Positions 34,726-44,412 of a stretch of DNA of 64,000 bases are shown here, piece by piece. This stretch comes from Sphingobacteriales bacterium (GTDB lineage: Bacteria > Bacteroidota > Bacteroidia > Chitinophagales > JADIYW01): contig JADJYT010000001.1 of assembly GCA_016719635.1 (NCBI GenBank), positions 558,001 through 622,000 of the forward strand. Direction: 5' to 3'. The position numbers and the translations under genes are program-made. Position 1 is the first letter of the stretch. Each line of letters starts with the position of its first letter. A model generated the notes under the pieces. The model was not told the DNA's origin and did no database searches. It worked only from the letters and a program-made list of their open reading frames with translations.

Positions 34726-37194
34726 ATGAAACCCTATTTATTATTGTTAGCAATAACATATTGTTATTGTATTAACGCAACCTGTCTTCTATCGAAGCTT
34801 AGCATCGATGAAAGAGTAAAAAAATCTCCTACCATTATTGAAGGTGAAGTCATAGATCAGCGGTCCTGCTGGAATGCTGACAAATCATCCATTTACACGG
34901 TAAATACCGTTTCGGTCATCTATCGCCTTAAAGGAAGTGCACCCGCTACCATTGAAGTCATCACACAAGGAGGTGAAATAGATGGAAAATTACTGGTAGT
35001 GAATCCAAATGCCGAATTAAAGACCGGTCTAAAAGGTGTCTTCTTTTTGCAGAGCAACACCATTTCTCTAAACCACTCCTCCACTGCACAAAAATATGAA
35101 GTGTACGGAGCAGCACAGGGGTTTATTGAACAGGACAAAATCAAGGGCAGTTATAACGGCCCTTTTGACGAATATACGAGCCAATCCGTTTTGTACGGAT
35201 TGATAAAACAAGCAACCGGAATCGGATACCGTATAGGCAGCAATAACGTTCCAAACAATAACATCATTGGTGGAACGGGTATATCCTTATTTACACCGGC
35301 AACAATTAGCGCAGGCACCCAAAGTGTGCTAACAATCTATGGATTCGGATTTGGCAACAGAACCGGACAGGCAACCGTTCAGTTTAAAGACGCAAACAGT
35401 ACTTCTTCTTCCGTATTCACTTCTGTCCCTGACAGCAGCTATATATTATCCTGGACAGATACTGAGATAAGGGTAATTGTACCCGGTGCATCTATAATGA
35501 GACAAGGCGGTGCTGGTAGCGGTCTTATAAATGTGATTGACGCAAACGGCAGCAGCATCTCTTCAAATTCCCCTCTGAATATTACCTACAACCAATTTGA
35601 GTATAAGAAAAACAAAATATCCTATTTTGATCAAAACGGTTCCGGCGGTTATACCTTTACATTAAACAGTGATTTCAACAACGGCGCCGCAAAAAATGCA
35701 TTTGTAAGAGCGCTGGAGCAATGGCAGTGCAAAACGGGAGTGAATGCTACTATCAGCAATACAACTACAGCTTCAACCTGCTCCAACCAGATGGATAATA
35801 TAAATGTGGTTTCATTTGCCACCGCCTCCTGCCCGTTGCCGGCAGGGGCATTAGGGGTCACTTATTCCTCTTATTCATTATGCACCAGCAGCATTGTACC
35901 GGATGGAATTGACATGATCTTTAATCCGAATACCTCTTACAATTTCACAACAGATGCACCATCCGGAAGTCAGTATGACTTTGAAAGTATCATACTTCAT
36001 GAATTAGGACATGCGTTTGGAGAAGGGCACAACGCGGTTAGCAGCGAGTTAATGTTTCCTTCCATCGGATTTGGTGCTGCAAAAAGAGTCTTAAATACCA
36101 TTAGTGATATCCCAAATGTTACAGAAATCCTGGAAAGAAGCATCATAACCACTTCCTGCGGCTATCTGAAACATAAGAAATTAACCTCTGCCTGTTCATC
36201 TCAACCGGTTACAAATCCCATGGTTGCAGACTTCTTACCGAATAAGACATCCGGCTGTGCTCCGTTAAGCATTCAATTTACCGATAAATCACTGGGTTCT
36301 CCCACCCTTTGGAAATGGGATGTAGACAATAATGGTACTACAGACTATACCACGCAAAATCCATCGCATACGTTCAATACACCGGGCAGCTATCATGTTA
36401 AACTGGTGGTGGTGAATGGCGCCAACAAGGATTCCGTAATCAGTACCACTCAAATTACCGTTGCTCCTGCTTTAAATTTAAATATGGAAACGGTTCAGGC
36501 TGTATCATGTTATTCAGGCAATAACGGTGTACTGAAAGCGATCCCATCAGGAGGAAACGGTACCTATACATATTCATGGAACAACAGCCAGTCAGGACAA
36601 ACAGTTAATAATCTGTCGGCTGGACAATATTCTGTAACGGTGAAAGACGGATACAACTGCTCAGCCTCAAAAACAGTTACCATTTCACAACCGGAACCTC
36701 TGGATGTTAAAGTAAATACAGAGCTTATTAACAATGATGTCTATATGGCTACGTTAGTAACCACCGGCGGTACAGCACCTTATAATTTTACATTAAACAA
36801 TGCATCTCAATTCAGCACGAATATTATCAACAACCTGAATGCCGGAAATTATGCACTAATTGTAAAAGATAAAAATAACTGTACCAAAAGTACATCTTTC
36901 TCCATCTCAGCTCCTACTCCGGTTATAGAAACGGAAAGAAGTTTTGACATACTGGATGTTTACCCGAATCCTGCAAATGATAGGATAACGGTCAATTTTT
37001 CATTATCTGAACCTAAATCGATTCAATTGGAATTATTCAACATCAGCGGACAAGCCCTTTATCAGGACAGTTATAATAATATCAAGGAAAAACAGACTTC
37101 CATTGATTTATCCGCCTTATCCGCCGGAACTTACATTCTGAAGTTTGGATTACCGGAAGGAAATACGTTCAGAAAAATACTCATCAACCGATAA
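34726..37194 (+). CDS. Secreted matrixin-like metalloprotease with PKD, SprB-like repeat and T9SS domains
   Basis: From the ATG at 34726 the product has 822 residues with a signal peptide (LLLLAITYCYCINA). An N-terminal domain of about 150 residues is followed by an IPT/TIG-like fold (VLTIYGFGFGNRTGQA). The catalytic motif HELGHAFGEGH at residues 425-435 fits HExxHxxGxxH of metzincin peptidases. A PKD domain follows (PLSIQFTDKS, HTFNTPGSYHVKLVVVN), then a SprB-like repeat (YSWNNSQSGQTVNNLSAGQY). The final 75 residues carry VYPNPANDRITV and end TFRKILINR, a type A sorting signal for export through the type IX system. It is therefore surface-attached or released. A terminator follows. Confidence 0.86.
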   Translation: MKPYLLLLAITYCYCINATCLLSKLSIDERVKKSPTIIEGEVIDQRSCWNADKSSIYTVNTVSVIYRLKGSAPATIEVITQGGEIDGKLLVVNPNAELKTGLKGVFFLQSNTISLNHSSTAQKYEVYGAAQGFIEQDKIKGSYNGPFDEYTSQSVLYGLIKQATGIGYRIGSNNVPNNNIIGGTGISLFTPATISAGTQSVLTIYGFGFGNRTGQATVQFKDANSTSSSVFTSVPDSSYILSWTDTEIRVIVPGASIMRQGGAGSGLINVIDANGSSISSNSPLNITYNQFEYKKNKISYFDQNGSGGYTFTLNSDFNNGAAKNAFVRALEQWQCKTGVNATISNTTTASTCSNQMDNINVVSFATASCPLPAGALGVTYSSYSLCTSSIVPDGIDMIFNPNTSYNFTTDAPSGSQYDFESIILHELGHAFGEGHNAVSSELMFPSIGFGAAKRVLNTISDIPNVTEILERSIITTSCGYLKHKKLTSACSSQPVTNPMVADFLPNKTSGCAPLSIQFTDKSLGSPTLWKWDVDNNGTTDYTTQNPSHTFNTPGSYHVKLVVVNGANKDSVISTTQITVAPALNLNMETVQAVSCYSGNNGVLKAIPSGGNGTYTYSWNNSQSGQTVNNLSAGQYSVTVKDGYNCSASKTVTISQPEPLDVKVNTELINNDVYMATLVTTGGTAPYNFTLNNASQFSTNIINNLNAGNYALIVKDKNNCTKSTSFSISAPTPVIETERSFDILDVYPNPANDRITVNFSLSEPKSIQLELFNISGQALYQDSYNNIKEKQTSIDLSALSAGTYILKFGLPEGNTFRKILINR

Positions 37195-37226
37195 TTTTTT
37201 TGGGATTTTCTTTATTGTTATGTTCG

Positions 37227-37252
37227 CCCGCAGCGTCAGCTGCGGGTTTTTT
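37227..37252 (+). terminator. Intrinsic terminator after the matrixin-like gene
   Basis: A perfect 8-bp GC-rich stem (CCCGCAGC at 37227-37234, GCTGCGGG at 37239-37246) with a 4-base loop is followed by TTTTTT. Confidence 0.88.
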
Positions 37253-37292
37253 ATTTATTATTTCATAACTTCTGTATTGTTATGGATTTGGC

Positions 37293-37300
37293 TAATTTTG
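37293..37300 (+). promoter_or_regulatory. -7 element TAATTTTG placing the start at the mnmA ATG
   Basis: TAATTTTG fits TAnnTTTG. With its first T at -12 transcription would start at 37305, the first base of the mnmA ATG, which predicts a leaderless or nearly leaderless mRNA. No -33 element at the expected spacing is clear. Confidence 0.45.
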
Positions 37301-37304
37301 CAAC

Positions 37305-38498
37305 ATGAAAAAACGGGTGGTGGTAGGAATGTCAGGGGGTGTGGACTCCAGTGTAGCTGCCTACCTGATGCAGCAGCAGGGATATGAGGTGATAGGCTTA
37401 TTTATGAAAAACTGGCATGATGGCAGTGTCACCTTGCAGGGAGATTGCCCCTGGCTGGATGACAGCAATGACGCCCTGATGGTAGCCCAAAAACTGGGCA
37501 TCCCCTTCCAAACGCTGGATTTGAGCGATGCGTATAAAACGCGAATCGTAGATTATATGTTCGCTGAATACGAAGCCGGAAGAACTCCCAACCCGGATAT
37601 ACTCTGCAACCGCGAAATCAAATTTGATATTTTCCTGAAACATGCGCTGAATATCGGTGCGGAATATGTAGCTACCGGACATTACTGCAGAAAATCATCC
37701 CATACTGAAAATGGAAATACCATCTACCAGCTGCTGTCAGGAAAAGACATGAATAAAGATCAAAGTTATTTTTTATGCCAGCTTAATCAGGAGCAGTTAA
37801 GTAAGGCGCTCTTCCCTATCGGCGAACTCACCAAGCCGGAAGTAAGAAAAATAGCCAAATCGCTGGGACTGACCACGGCAGACAAAAAAGATTCGCAGGG
37901 TTTATGTTTTATAGGAAAAGTTCGTTTACCGGATTTTTTACAACAACAACTGCTTCCCAAAAAAGGCAGAGTGGTTTTAATACCCAATGAAGCGCTGCCG
38001 GTGAAAGCGTTCTATGACTTTGGAAACTGCTCGGATAAAGAATTAAATGAATTGACACAACATCAAACCTATTCTCCTTCAGATGGAAAAATTATAGGTG
38101 ACCACAACGGCGCACATTATTACACGATTGGCCAGCGGAAAGGGCTGGGTATCGGTGGGTTTAAAACAGGCTTATTCGTCATCGCTACGGATGCCAAAGA
38201 AAATATCGTTTATTTAGGAGAAGGAGAAGAACACAGGGGACTGAACCGACCGGGATTATTTATTAAAAATGAAGACATTCACTGGATACGGGAAGATATC
38301 GCCTTGAAGAACAATGAAAATAGGGTTTATCAGGCCCGTATACGATACCGTCAGCCGCTGGAAGAATGTTGTCTTTACAAAAAAACAACCGGACTGTATA
38401 TTGTTTTCAAAAATCTCCAAAGAGGCGTTACTCCCGGTCAATTTGCGGCCTGGTACCAACAGGATGAGCTGATTGGCTCAGGTGTAATTAGTGCGTAA
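37305..38498 (+). CDS. mnmA: tRNA 2-thiouridine(34) synthase
   Basis: This 397-residue protein inserts sulfur at U34 of tRNAs for Lys, Glu and Gln. The ATP-binding loop GMSGGVDSSVAAYLM lies at residues 8-22, the catalytic cysteines in TPNPDILCNREIKF and DSQGLCFIGKV, and a C-terminal PUA-like region follows. These two cysteines form the active-site pair. The protein is cytoplasmic. A promoter element lies so near the ATG that the leader would be absent. Confidence 0.95.
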   Translation: MKKRVVVGMSGGVDSSVAAYLMQQQGYEVIGLFMKNWHDGSVTLQGDCPWLDDSNDALMVAQKLGIPFQTLDLSDAYKTRIVDYMFAEYEAGRTPNPDILCNREIKFDIFLKHALNIGAEYVATGHYCRKSSHTENGNTIYQLLSGKDMNKDQSYFLCQLNQEQLSKALFPIGELTKPEVRKIAKSLGLTTADKKDSQGLCFIGKVRLPDFLQQQLLPKKGRVVLIPNEALPVKAFYDFGNCSDKELNELTQHQTYSPSDGKIIGDHNGAHYYTIGQRKGLGIGGFKTGLFVIATDAKENIVYLGEGEEHRGLNRPGLFIKNEDIHWIREDIALKNNENRVYQARIRYRQPLEECCLYKKTTGLYIVFKNLQRGVTPGQFAAWYQQDELIGSGVISA

Positions 38499-38519
38499 TT
38501 AACTTTATAAATCATCCTG

Positions 38520-38546
38520 AAAAGAAATCCCCGAATAAATCGGGGA
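38520..38546 (-). terminator. Intrinsic terminator of the small membrane protein gene (minus strand)
   Basis: TCCCCGA (38528-38534) pairs with TCGGGGA (38540-38546) over a 5-base loop. On the minus strand the stem runs into TTTCTTTT, so it ends the transcript of the downstream gene at 38589. It also lies 30 bases after mnmA and may act in both directions. Confidence 0.65.
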
Positions 38547-38588
38547 CAAAAACTTATAACCATGAAAACAAAGACAATTCAATATATT

Positions 38589-38819
38589 TTAATGATGATT
38601 GTCGAGTACTTTGTCTTTAGCCAATAAAACTCCGAAACCAAGAAGGATGACAGAAAACATAAAATAGTAGAAGACTCCAGCCTGTGACATGGTCTGAAAT
38701 TTGCCTGTATTGTAATCTAAATAAGCTGAACTGTTTAAATATAGAAAGACGGAAACGGTAAAATAGACGAATCCCAAAATGCACAAAATTGCGCCGAAAA
38801 CTTTAGTTAATTTTGCCAT
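38589..38819 (-). CDS. Hypothetical small membrane protein
   Basis: This 76-residue product has two membrane helices (AILCILGFVYFTVSVFLYL and FYYFMFSVILLGFGVLLA) joined by a short tyrosine-rich loop. A lysine-rich N-terminus and a histidine tail are outside. It has no recognised family. It lies between mnmA and the MFS gene and ends at a good terminator, which supports it as a real gene. Function unknown. Confidence 0.6.
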   Translation of the reverse strand: MAKLTKVFGAILCILGFVYFTVSVFLYLNSSAYLDYNTGKFQTMSQAGVFYYFMFSVILLGFGVLLAKDKVLDNHH

Positions 38820-38901
38820 TGAAAAAATTATTTGTACAAAAATAATGAAAGAAAATTAAAAGTGCAGCTAATTTATCAACATAAAATTAAAATAACATAC
38901 A

Positions 38902-40146
38902 TCATATCTTACTCACTATCTTTACTTTAGAAGCCACAAAAATAGCCGCCAGACCGGCAAGCACCGAAACATAACCGACATAGTGAAAATTCTCAATTCT
39001 TCCCCCTGCTCCCAATTTTACAATAAATCCGCTGGCAATAGATGCGATTCCTGTCCCTAGTTCCATACAGGCCGACCGCATGCTCATAAATGCTCCGCGC
39101 TTTTCGGGAGTCGTTGCAGCACTCATCAGCGTATAGGCGGGAATCATTCTTCCGGCTGCCAATATAAAAAACAAGGCACACACAAAAATTGCCAGCGGAA
39201 TGCTCACTCTGCTGATATGGGTGCTTAAGATAATCGGAATAAACGACAGGACAACTAAAATGACCATTGAAGGGAAATTGCCTTTTCTGTCTGATATTTT
39301 TCCAATAAAGGGCGATGTGGCGATGGTGCAGATTCCTCCAATTGCATACATGACTGGAACCAGGTGTTCATCGAATCCTACATTATTCACCATATAGGGA
39401 ACAATAAACTGTATAACCACATAATGGCTGAACACCAGCAGAAAAGCCAGCAAAAGTGCCATCACCTGATTATAATCGCTGAAAATATGCGAAAGGGCAG
39501 CCAGCGGATTTTTGATGGGAATCTTGAGCTTTAAATGTTCTCTGATAGCCGGAATCCAGATGATAATGGCTATTAACGCAAAGATTGAAATAACGGATAA
39601 TACCTTAAAAGGCATTTGTATGTTGTATTGTTTTGCCAGAAACAACCCTAATGGTACACCTGTAATAGCTGCCACAGCAAATGACAAAGAAATAATGCTC
39701 ATAGCTGTTGCCCTGCGCTCAAAAGGAATGATATCGCTTACAATGGCTACACAAACACCACCTACAATACCTCCGAATATACCGGTAATGCCCCTGTACA
39801 GGATTAATAAATAAAAATTATAGGCAAATCCGCACAAACCGGTTCCGATGATAAACCCAATAAAAGTACCTACCAATAGTTTTTTCCGGTCAAACTGATC
39901 CATGATAGATGCAGACAAAAAGCCGGCAATACCTGCCACTATAGAATATACGGAAACCACAACTGTTGACTGAGCCGGAGAAACATGAAAGGTTTTCATG
40001 ATAATATTCCCTAACGGCATAAGCAGCATGGAATCCAAAGAGGCCAGATAGCAGATGAATGCCATCAGGAAAACGATCAGGAATTCATTTTTTTTGCCAT
40101 GCGGCAAATTTTTTTCTTCCAATACTAAACTATCTACGCTATCCAT
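38902..40146 (-). CDS. MFS transporter, DHA1-type
   Basis: The 414-residue protein has about twelve membrane segments and MFS loop motifs (SIMDQFDRKKLLVG between helices 2 and 3, and GKISDRKGNFPSM between 8 and 9). It resembles the arabinose-efflux and drug:proton type (DHA1). No substrate can be read. It is the third gene in a minus-strand cluster after a sugar nucleotidyltransferase and galactokinase, with 76 bases between it and galK, so sugar uptake is a reasonable guess, and efflux is the alternative. Confidence 0.8.
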   Translation of the reverse strand: MDSVDSLVLEEKNLPHGKKNEFLIVFLMAFICYLASLDSMLLMPLGNIIMKTFHVSPAQSTVVVSVYSIVAGIAGFLSASIMDQFDRKKLLVGTFIGFIIGTGLCGFAYNFYLLILYRGITGIFGGIVGGVCVAIVSDIIPFERRATAMSIISLSFAVAAITGVPLGLFLAKQYNIQMPFKVLSVISIFALIAIIIWIPAIREHLKLKIPIKNPLAALSHIFSDYNQVMALLLAFLLVFSHYVVIQFIVPYMVNNVGFDEHLVPVMYAIGGICTIATSPFIGKISDRKGNFPSMVILVVLSFIPIILSTHISRVSIPLAIFVCALFFILAAGRMIPAYTLMSAATTPEKRGAFMSMRSACMELGTGIASIASGFIVKLGAGGRIENFHYVGYVSVLAGLAAIFVASKVKIVSKI

Positions 40147-40222
40147 TCTCGTTTCTGATTCTTAGAAATCGGAAAAATTGACTTATCCGAATATCCATTT
40201 TTATAATTTTATGCTATACCGG

Positions 40223-41377
40223 TTACCACTTTCGGACACCGTCCACAATATCGGTAAAATAAAAGGAAGCTGTTAATCCCGTTTTTTCGGTATATTTCTT
40301 CCCGACATACGTCATAAATCGCTCTATCTTATCGTTTTCCACCAATGCAATGCAACAACCGCCAAACCCGGCACCTGTCATGCGTGCACCGATGCATCCG
40401 TCAAAATGTGTGCTGTAATGCACGATGGTATTAAGTTCATTTCCCGATACCTCATAATCCGCATCTAGAGAGATATGTGATTGCGTCAGCAATTGCCCAA
40501 ACGCCTCAACTGTGCCATTTTTCAATAATACAACGGCCTGTTCAACCCTTTTATTTTCCAATACCACATGTTTTGCTCTTCTATATAAAACATCATCTTC
40601 CAGACAGGATAGTGAAATTTCATGGACATGACACAAATCGCCGGCTGGATCTATTGTTCGCAGAAGAGCAAATGCATCCTCGCATTCTTTTCGACGTTCA
40701 TTGTAGTTAGATTCTGCTAATGCACGCGGTTTATTGGAATTAATAATGACCAGCCGTAAGCCTTTAAAATCCATCGGGATATATTCAAACTCCAACGTAC
40801 TGCAATTTAATAGTATGGCATTATTTCTTTTTCCGTTGGCCACGGCAAACTGATCCATAATGCCGCATTGTACGCCTACATATTCCCGCTCCGCCCTTTG
40901 AGCATCTAAAGCAAGCGAAGTCCGGTTATTATGGTAATAGGATTCATTGAAAATATAGGCTATCAGGCACTCCAATGCAGCTGAGGAAGACAAACCGGCA
41001 CCTAAAGGAAGATCACTGCCTATTAAAATATCGGCACCGCTGATATTCTCTCCATTGTCCATTAAGACCTTTAAAGTGGCGGCAATATATTCTGACCAAT
41101 GACCGGAGTTGCTTACTTTTTCTAACGGGTTAATCTCGGCAAGCCGTATCAAAACCTCCTGATCGTATGCTTTTGCATATATCCGTATGACTTCATCGTC
41201 TTTTCTTCTTACGACAGCAGAGATACCCAATGAAATGGCAGCAGGGAGCACGAGCCCACCGTTGTAATCAATATGTTCACCAATCAGATTGACTCTGCCC
41301 GGAGAAAAATAACATTCCACTTCTCCATCGCCGTAGAGCTGAATAAATTCTTCTTTTAAGGGTTGAAGGTCGAGCAT
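40223..41377 (-). CDS. galK: Galactokinase
   Basis: This 384-residue GHMP kinase phosphorylates galactose at C1 using ATP. The galactokinase signature GRVNLIGEHIDYNGG is near residue 27, the ATP loop is LPLGAGLSSSAALE, and GARMTGAGFGGCCIALV forms the third GHMP motif. It is cytoplasmic. No galactose-1-phosphate uridylyltransferase is adjacent. The upstream neighbour on the same strand (75 bases away) is a sugar nucleotidyltransferase, which could carry the next step. Confidence 0.93.
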   Translation of the reverse strand: MLDLQPLKEEFIQLYGDGEVECYFSPGRVNLIGEHIDYNGGLVLPAAISLGISAVVRRKDDEVIRIYAKAYDQEVLIRLAEINPLEKVSNSGHWSEYIAATLKVLMDNGENISGADILIGSDLPLGAGLSSSAALECLIAYIFNESYYHNNRTSLALDAQRAEREYVGVQCGIMDQFAVANGKRNNAILLNCSTLEFEYIPMDFKGLRLVIINSNKPRALAESNYNERRKECEDAFALLRTIDPAGDLCHVHEISLSCLEDDVLYRRAKHVVLENKRVEQAVVLLKNGTVEAFGQLLTQSHISLDADYEVSGNELNTIVHYSTHFDGCIGARMTGAGFGGCCIALVENDKIERFMTYVGKKYTEKTGLTASFYFTDIVDGVRKW

Positions 41378-41452
41378 CAGACAAAACTGGTTGATTGAGG
41401 ATGAATATTACCGGCTGGCATACGAAGTATGGAACTCCATTGGATTATTAGA

Positions 41453-42346
41453 TTAACAGGATAAATTGTCCGGATAAATGCCCTGCGCAATTTTATTTCT
41501 GATAGCGCCAATCACCAAATCTTTTTCTTCAGAATAGGTTACGCCGCACCAGTCTTTCCCATCCGGCAGTAACTGAACTTTTATTTTTCCTTCTCCCATC
41601 ATCTTTGATACGACAGTTGGAATCAAGAACTCCGCTTTCATTTCATCATGATTGATGGAATAGAAATCATTCCATTGTTTATCCAGCTCATCAAACAGAT
41701 AGGAGGTAAAGCCCCAGAAATTCATGGATGCAAAACTGTTAAAAGGGATAGGCGTAAAAGAATGATCCTCATTTTCATTGCGCAACACGCCATCTTTCAA
41801 ATCAATTTTAGTCATTTCTGTGATAGCAACCAATTCATTGTGCTCATTCAACGTACAAACACCTCTTGAAACTGTTCCGATATCGGATAACGTATTTTCC
41901 AACGGATAACCAACCAAAGCAAATGCTGGAGCATTATTGTCGGAAGTATACAGAAATCTATGAATGGAGACATAGGCCTCTCTTCCGTAAAAGTCATCCG
42001 CATTGATGACCACAAATGGGTTTTTCAGCAGTTCTTTTGTTGCCAGAATAGCCTGACCGGTTCCCCACGGTTTTGTACGTGCCGGATTTGCGTCTGTGGG
42101 TGGCTGCTGTAAGGCAAAACGAACAGGAATCTTATCAGACCATATCTTACTGACATGTTCCTGCATATCGCTTAACAAATCATTTCTGGTGATAATGACA
42201 ACATCATCAAAACCAGCCTGTTGTGCATCATAAATGGCATAATCCATCAGCCATTCCCCGCTTGGCCCGAAGCTATCCGCTTGTTTGACACCGCCGTACC
42301 TGCTGCCAATACCTGCAGCCATAATCACTAAAGTTGTATTGCTCAT
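41453..42346 (-). CDS. Sugar nucleotidyltransferase
   Basis: From the ATG ending at 42346 (MSNTTLVIMAAGIGSRYGG) the protein has 297 residues; the upstream extension to 42430 is unlikely. It is a nucleotidyltransferase with the GxG(T/S)R-type loop AAGIGSRYGGVKQ, a metal aspartate in VINADDFYG, and GTGQAILATKEL. The family joins a sugar phosphate to a nucleotide. Next to galactokinase, the product may be UDP-galactose or a related sugar, but the sugar and nucleotide are inferred only. It is divergent from yidC and shares a 142-base intergenic region with it. Confidence 0.78.
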   Translation of the reverse strand: MSNTTLVIMAAGIGSRYGGVKQADSFGPSGEWLMDYAIYDAQQAGFDDVVIITRNDLLSDMQEHVSKIWSDKIPVRFALQQPPTDANPARTKPWGTGQAILATKELLKNPFVVINADDFYGREAYVSIHRFLYTSDNNAPAFALVGYPLENTLSDIGTVSRGVCTLNEHNELVAITEMTKIDLKDGVLRNENEDHSFTPIPFNSFASMNFWGFTSYLFDELDKQWNDFYSINHDEMKAEFLIPTVVSKMMGEGKIKVQLLPDGKDWCGVTYSEEKDLVIGAIRNKIAQGIYPDNLSC

Positions 42347-42434
42347 GCTGCAAAGATAATTGAAAGATTGATTATTGAAAATATACGGTTTTAATTCTAA
42401 AAATAAATTAATTAATCTATTGTTATTCACAGGA

Positions 42435-42468
42435 TTTGGTCAGGATGAACGTATTTTTGCTACCTTTG
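42435..42468 (+). promoter_or_regulatory. Bacteroidota sigma-A promoter of yidC
   Basis: TTTG at 42435-42438 and TACCTTTG at 42461-42468 (TAnnTTTG) are 22 bases apart. The predicted start near 42473 gives a leader of about 16 bases before the ATG at 42489. Confidence 0.62.
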
Positions 42469-42488
42469 CCGTTCAATTTTACAAAAAA

Positions 42489-44360
42489 ATGAATTTCGAT
42501 AAAAACACGGTCATTGGTATTACTCTTATAATACTTATTTTTTTCGGTTTTTCCATCTATACAAGCCGGCAGGAAGCTCAATACAAGAAAGAACATCCGC
42601 AGGAAGCAAAGAAAACGGCCGCCTATCCAAAAGGTGACGAGAATAAATCCGCCTCAGCAAAAGACAGTGTTTCTGCTGCAACTACACCCTCAAAGAACGA
42701 CTCCGCCATCGTTGCTGATTTCGGTATTTTTGCCCGGTCAGCTTCCGGAAAGGAAATTCTTACCACCATTGAAAACGATGACTGTATCTATACTTTTTCC
42801 AACAAAGGAGGTGTCATTAAAAAGGTGGAATTGAAAAAATATAAAACATTCCATAAAACGCCGCTTGTCTTGTTTGAAGACAAGGGCAATAATTTCAACC
42901 TGCTTTTTTACAGCAATGAGCGAAAAAATCCCATTGAAACCGAATATTTATTCTTTACCTCAGATGTAACGTCCCGAAAGATTTCTGGAAAACAGAATCT
43001 CACAGTTGTATATAAGATAGATGCGGGCAACGGGACGGTGTATGAACATGAATATGTTTTAACCGGAAAAGGGTTTGCAGTGGATTTTACAGTAAAGGCA
43101 GCCAACTTAGGAAATGTAATTCCCAAGAATGCATCTTACATTACACTGAACTGGAGCCAGTCCATGCCTTCTCAGGAAGGCGGCATTGATGACCAACGTG
43201 CGAATGCGGGAGTATACTATGAAAACAATGCGAAAGAGTCCGATTATCTTTCTTTGGGAAAAGATGTAGACGAGAAAATTGAACAACCCTTGAAATGGGG
43301 TTCTTTTAAGCAAAAATTTTTCAACACGGCAATCATCGCTTCCGGGAAACCCTTTAATAAAGATGCTGCCCTGAAATCAACGCTTCCCAAGGAGGAAGAT
43401 AAAACTACCGTGAAATTTGTTGCAGCCCAGTTACAAATACCTTATGACGGATCCAACCAGTTCAGTTATCAGATGCAGATGTATATGGGTCCCAATAAAT
43501 TCGACGAATTAAAAGCAACCAAATCAGACCTAACATCTATCATACCATTGGGCGGCAGTATTTTAGGCTTGCTCAACAAGTATTTTATCATTCCTATTTT
43601 CCATTTTTTCAGTAAGTTTCTGTCGAACTACGGTATTATTATTTTCATTCTGGCGTTAGTGATCAAACTGGTCACCTTTCCGTTTACCTACAAATCCACT
43701 CTTTCGATGATAAAAATGAAAGTGCTGAAACCGGAGCTGGATGAATTAAAGAAGAAATTTCCAAATCAGGCTGAATACGGACAAAAACAAATGGAACTAT
43801 ACAGCCAGACCGGCGTTAGTCCTTTTGGAGGATGTTTGCCGATGCTGCTGCAGATGCCCATCCTGATTGCGATGTACCGGTTTTTTCCTGCATCTATTGA
43901 ATTAAGGCAACAACCCTTCCTTTGGGCAACCGACCTGTCAAGTTTTGATGCTATTGTAACATGGGGGCCTGAAATACCGCTTATTGGAAACCACCTGAGT
44001 TTATTTACTATTCTTATGGCGGTATCCTCTATCGCAGTTACAAAGCTTACAAGCATGGCCCAGCCCAGTGCCGGCCCCGATGATATGATGGCACAGCAAA
44101 TGAAAATAATGCAATATGTAATGCCGGTCATGTTGTTATTTATCTTTAACAAACAGCCTGCCGCATTAAGCTATTACTACTTCCTCTTCAATATACTTAC
44201 CATCGGTCAGAATTGGATTATACAGAAATTCTTTGTGGATGAAGCCAAAATTCACCTGCAGATACAGGAAAACAGAAAGAAGCCGAAAAAGCAAGGCGCT
44301 TTCCAGCAAAGAATGCAGGAAATGATGAAACAACAACAGGAATTGAAGAAGGGTAAATAA
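42489..44360 (+). CDS. yidC: Membrane protein insertase YidC (Oxa1 family)
   Basis: The ATG at 42489 (MNFDKNTVIGITLIILIFF) gives 623 residues; the longer open frame from 42375 lies upstream of the likely promoter. An N-terminal membrane anchor is followed by the large periplasmic beta-sandwich domain (about residues 60-350) and then the Oxa1/YidC core with five helices (SPFGGCLPMLLQMPILIAMY and the final YYYFLFNILTIGQNWI). A basic tail (KKPKKQGAFQQRM) binds ribosomes. It inserts proteins into the inner membrane with or without SecYEG. Confidence 0.95.
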   Translation: MNFDKNTVIGITLIILIFFGFSIYTSRQEAQYKKEHPQEAKKTAAYPKGDENKSASAKDSVSAATTPSKNDSAIVADFGIFARSASGKEILTTIENDDCIYTFSNKGGVIKKVELKKYKTFHKTPLVLFEDKGNNFNLLFYSNERKNPIETEYLFFTSDVTSRKISGKQNLTVVYKIDAGNGTVYEHEYVLTGKGFAVDFTVKAANLGNVIPKNASYITLNWSQSMPSQEGGIDDQRANAGVYYENNAKESDYLSLGKDVDEKIEQPLKWGSFKQKFFNTAIIASGKPFNKDAALKSTLPKEEDKTTVKFVAAQLQIPYDGSNQFSYQMQMYMGPNKFDELKATKSDLTSIIPLGGSILGLLNKYFIIPIFHFFSKFLSNYGIIIFILALVIKLVTFPFTYKSTLSMIKMKVLKPELDELKKKFPNQAEYGQKQMELYSQTGVSPFGGCLPMLLQMPILIAMYRFFPASIELRQQPFLWATDLSSFDAIVTWGPEIPLIGNHLSLFTILMAVSSIAVTKLTSMAQPSAGPDDMMAQQMKIMQYVMPVMLLFIFNKQPAALSYYYFLFNILTIGQNWIIQKFFVDEAKIHLQIQENRKKPKKQGAFQQRMQEMMKQQQELKKGK

Positions 44361-44412
44361 ATTCTTCCGGATATTCTATTTTACATTTTTCAATATCTTA
44401 TTATATTAGTGT

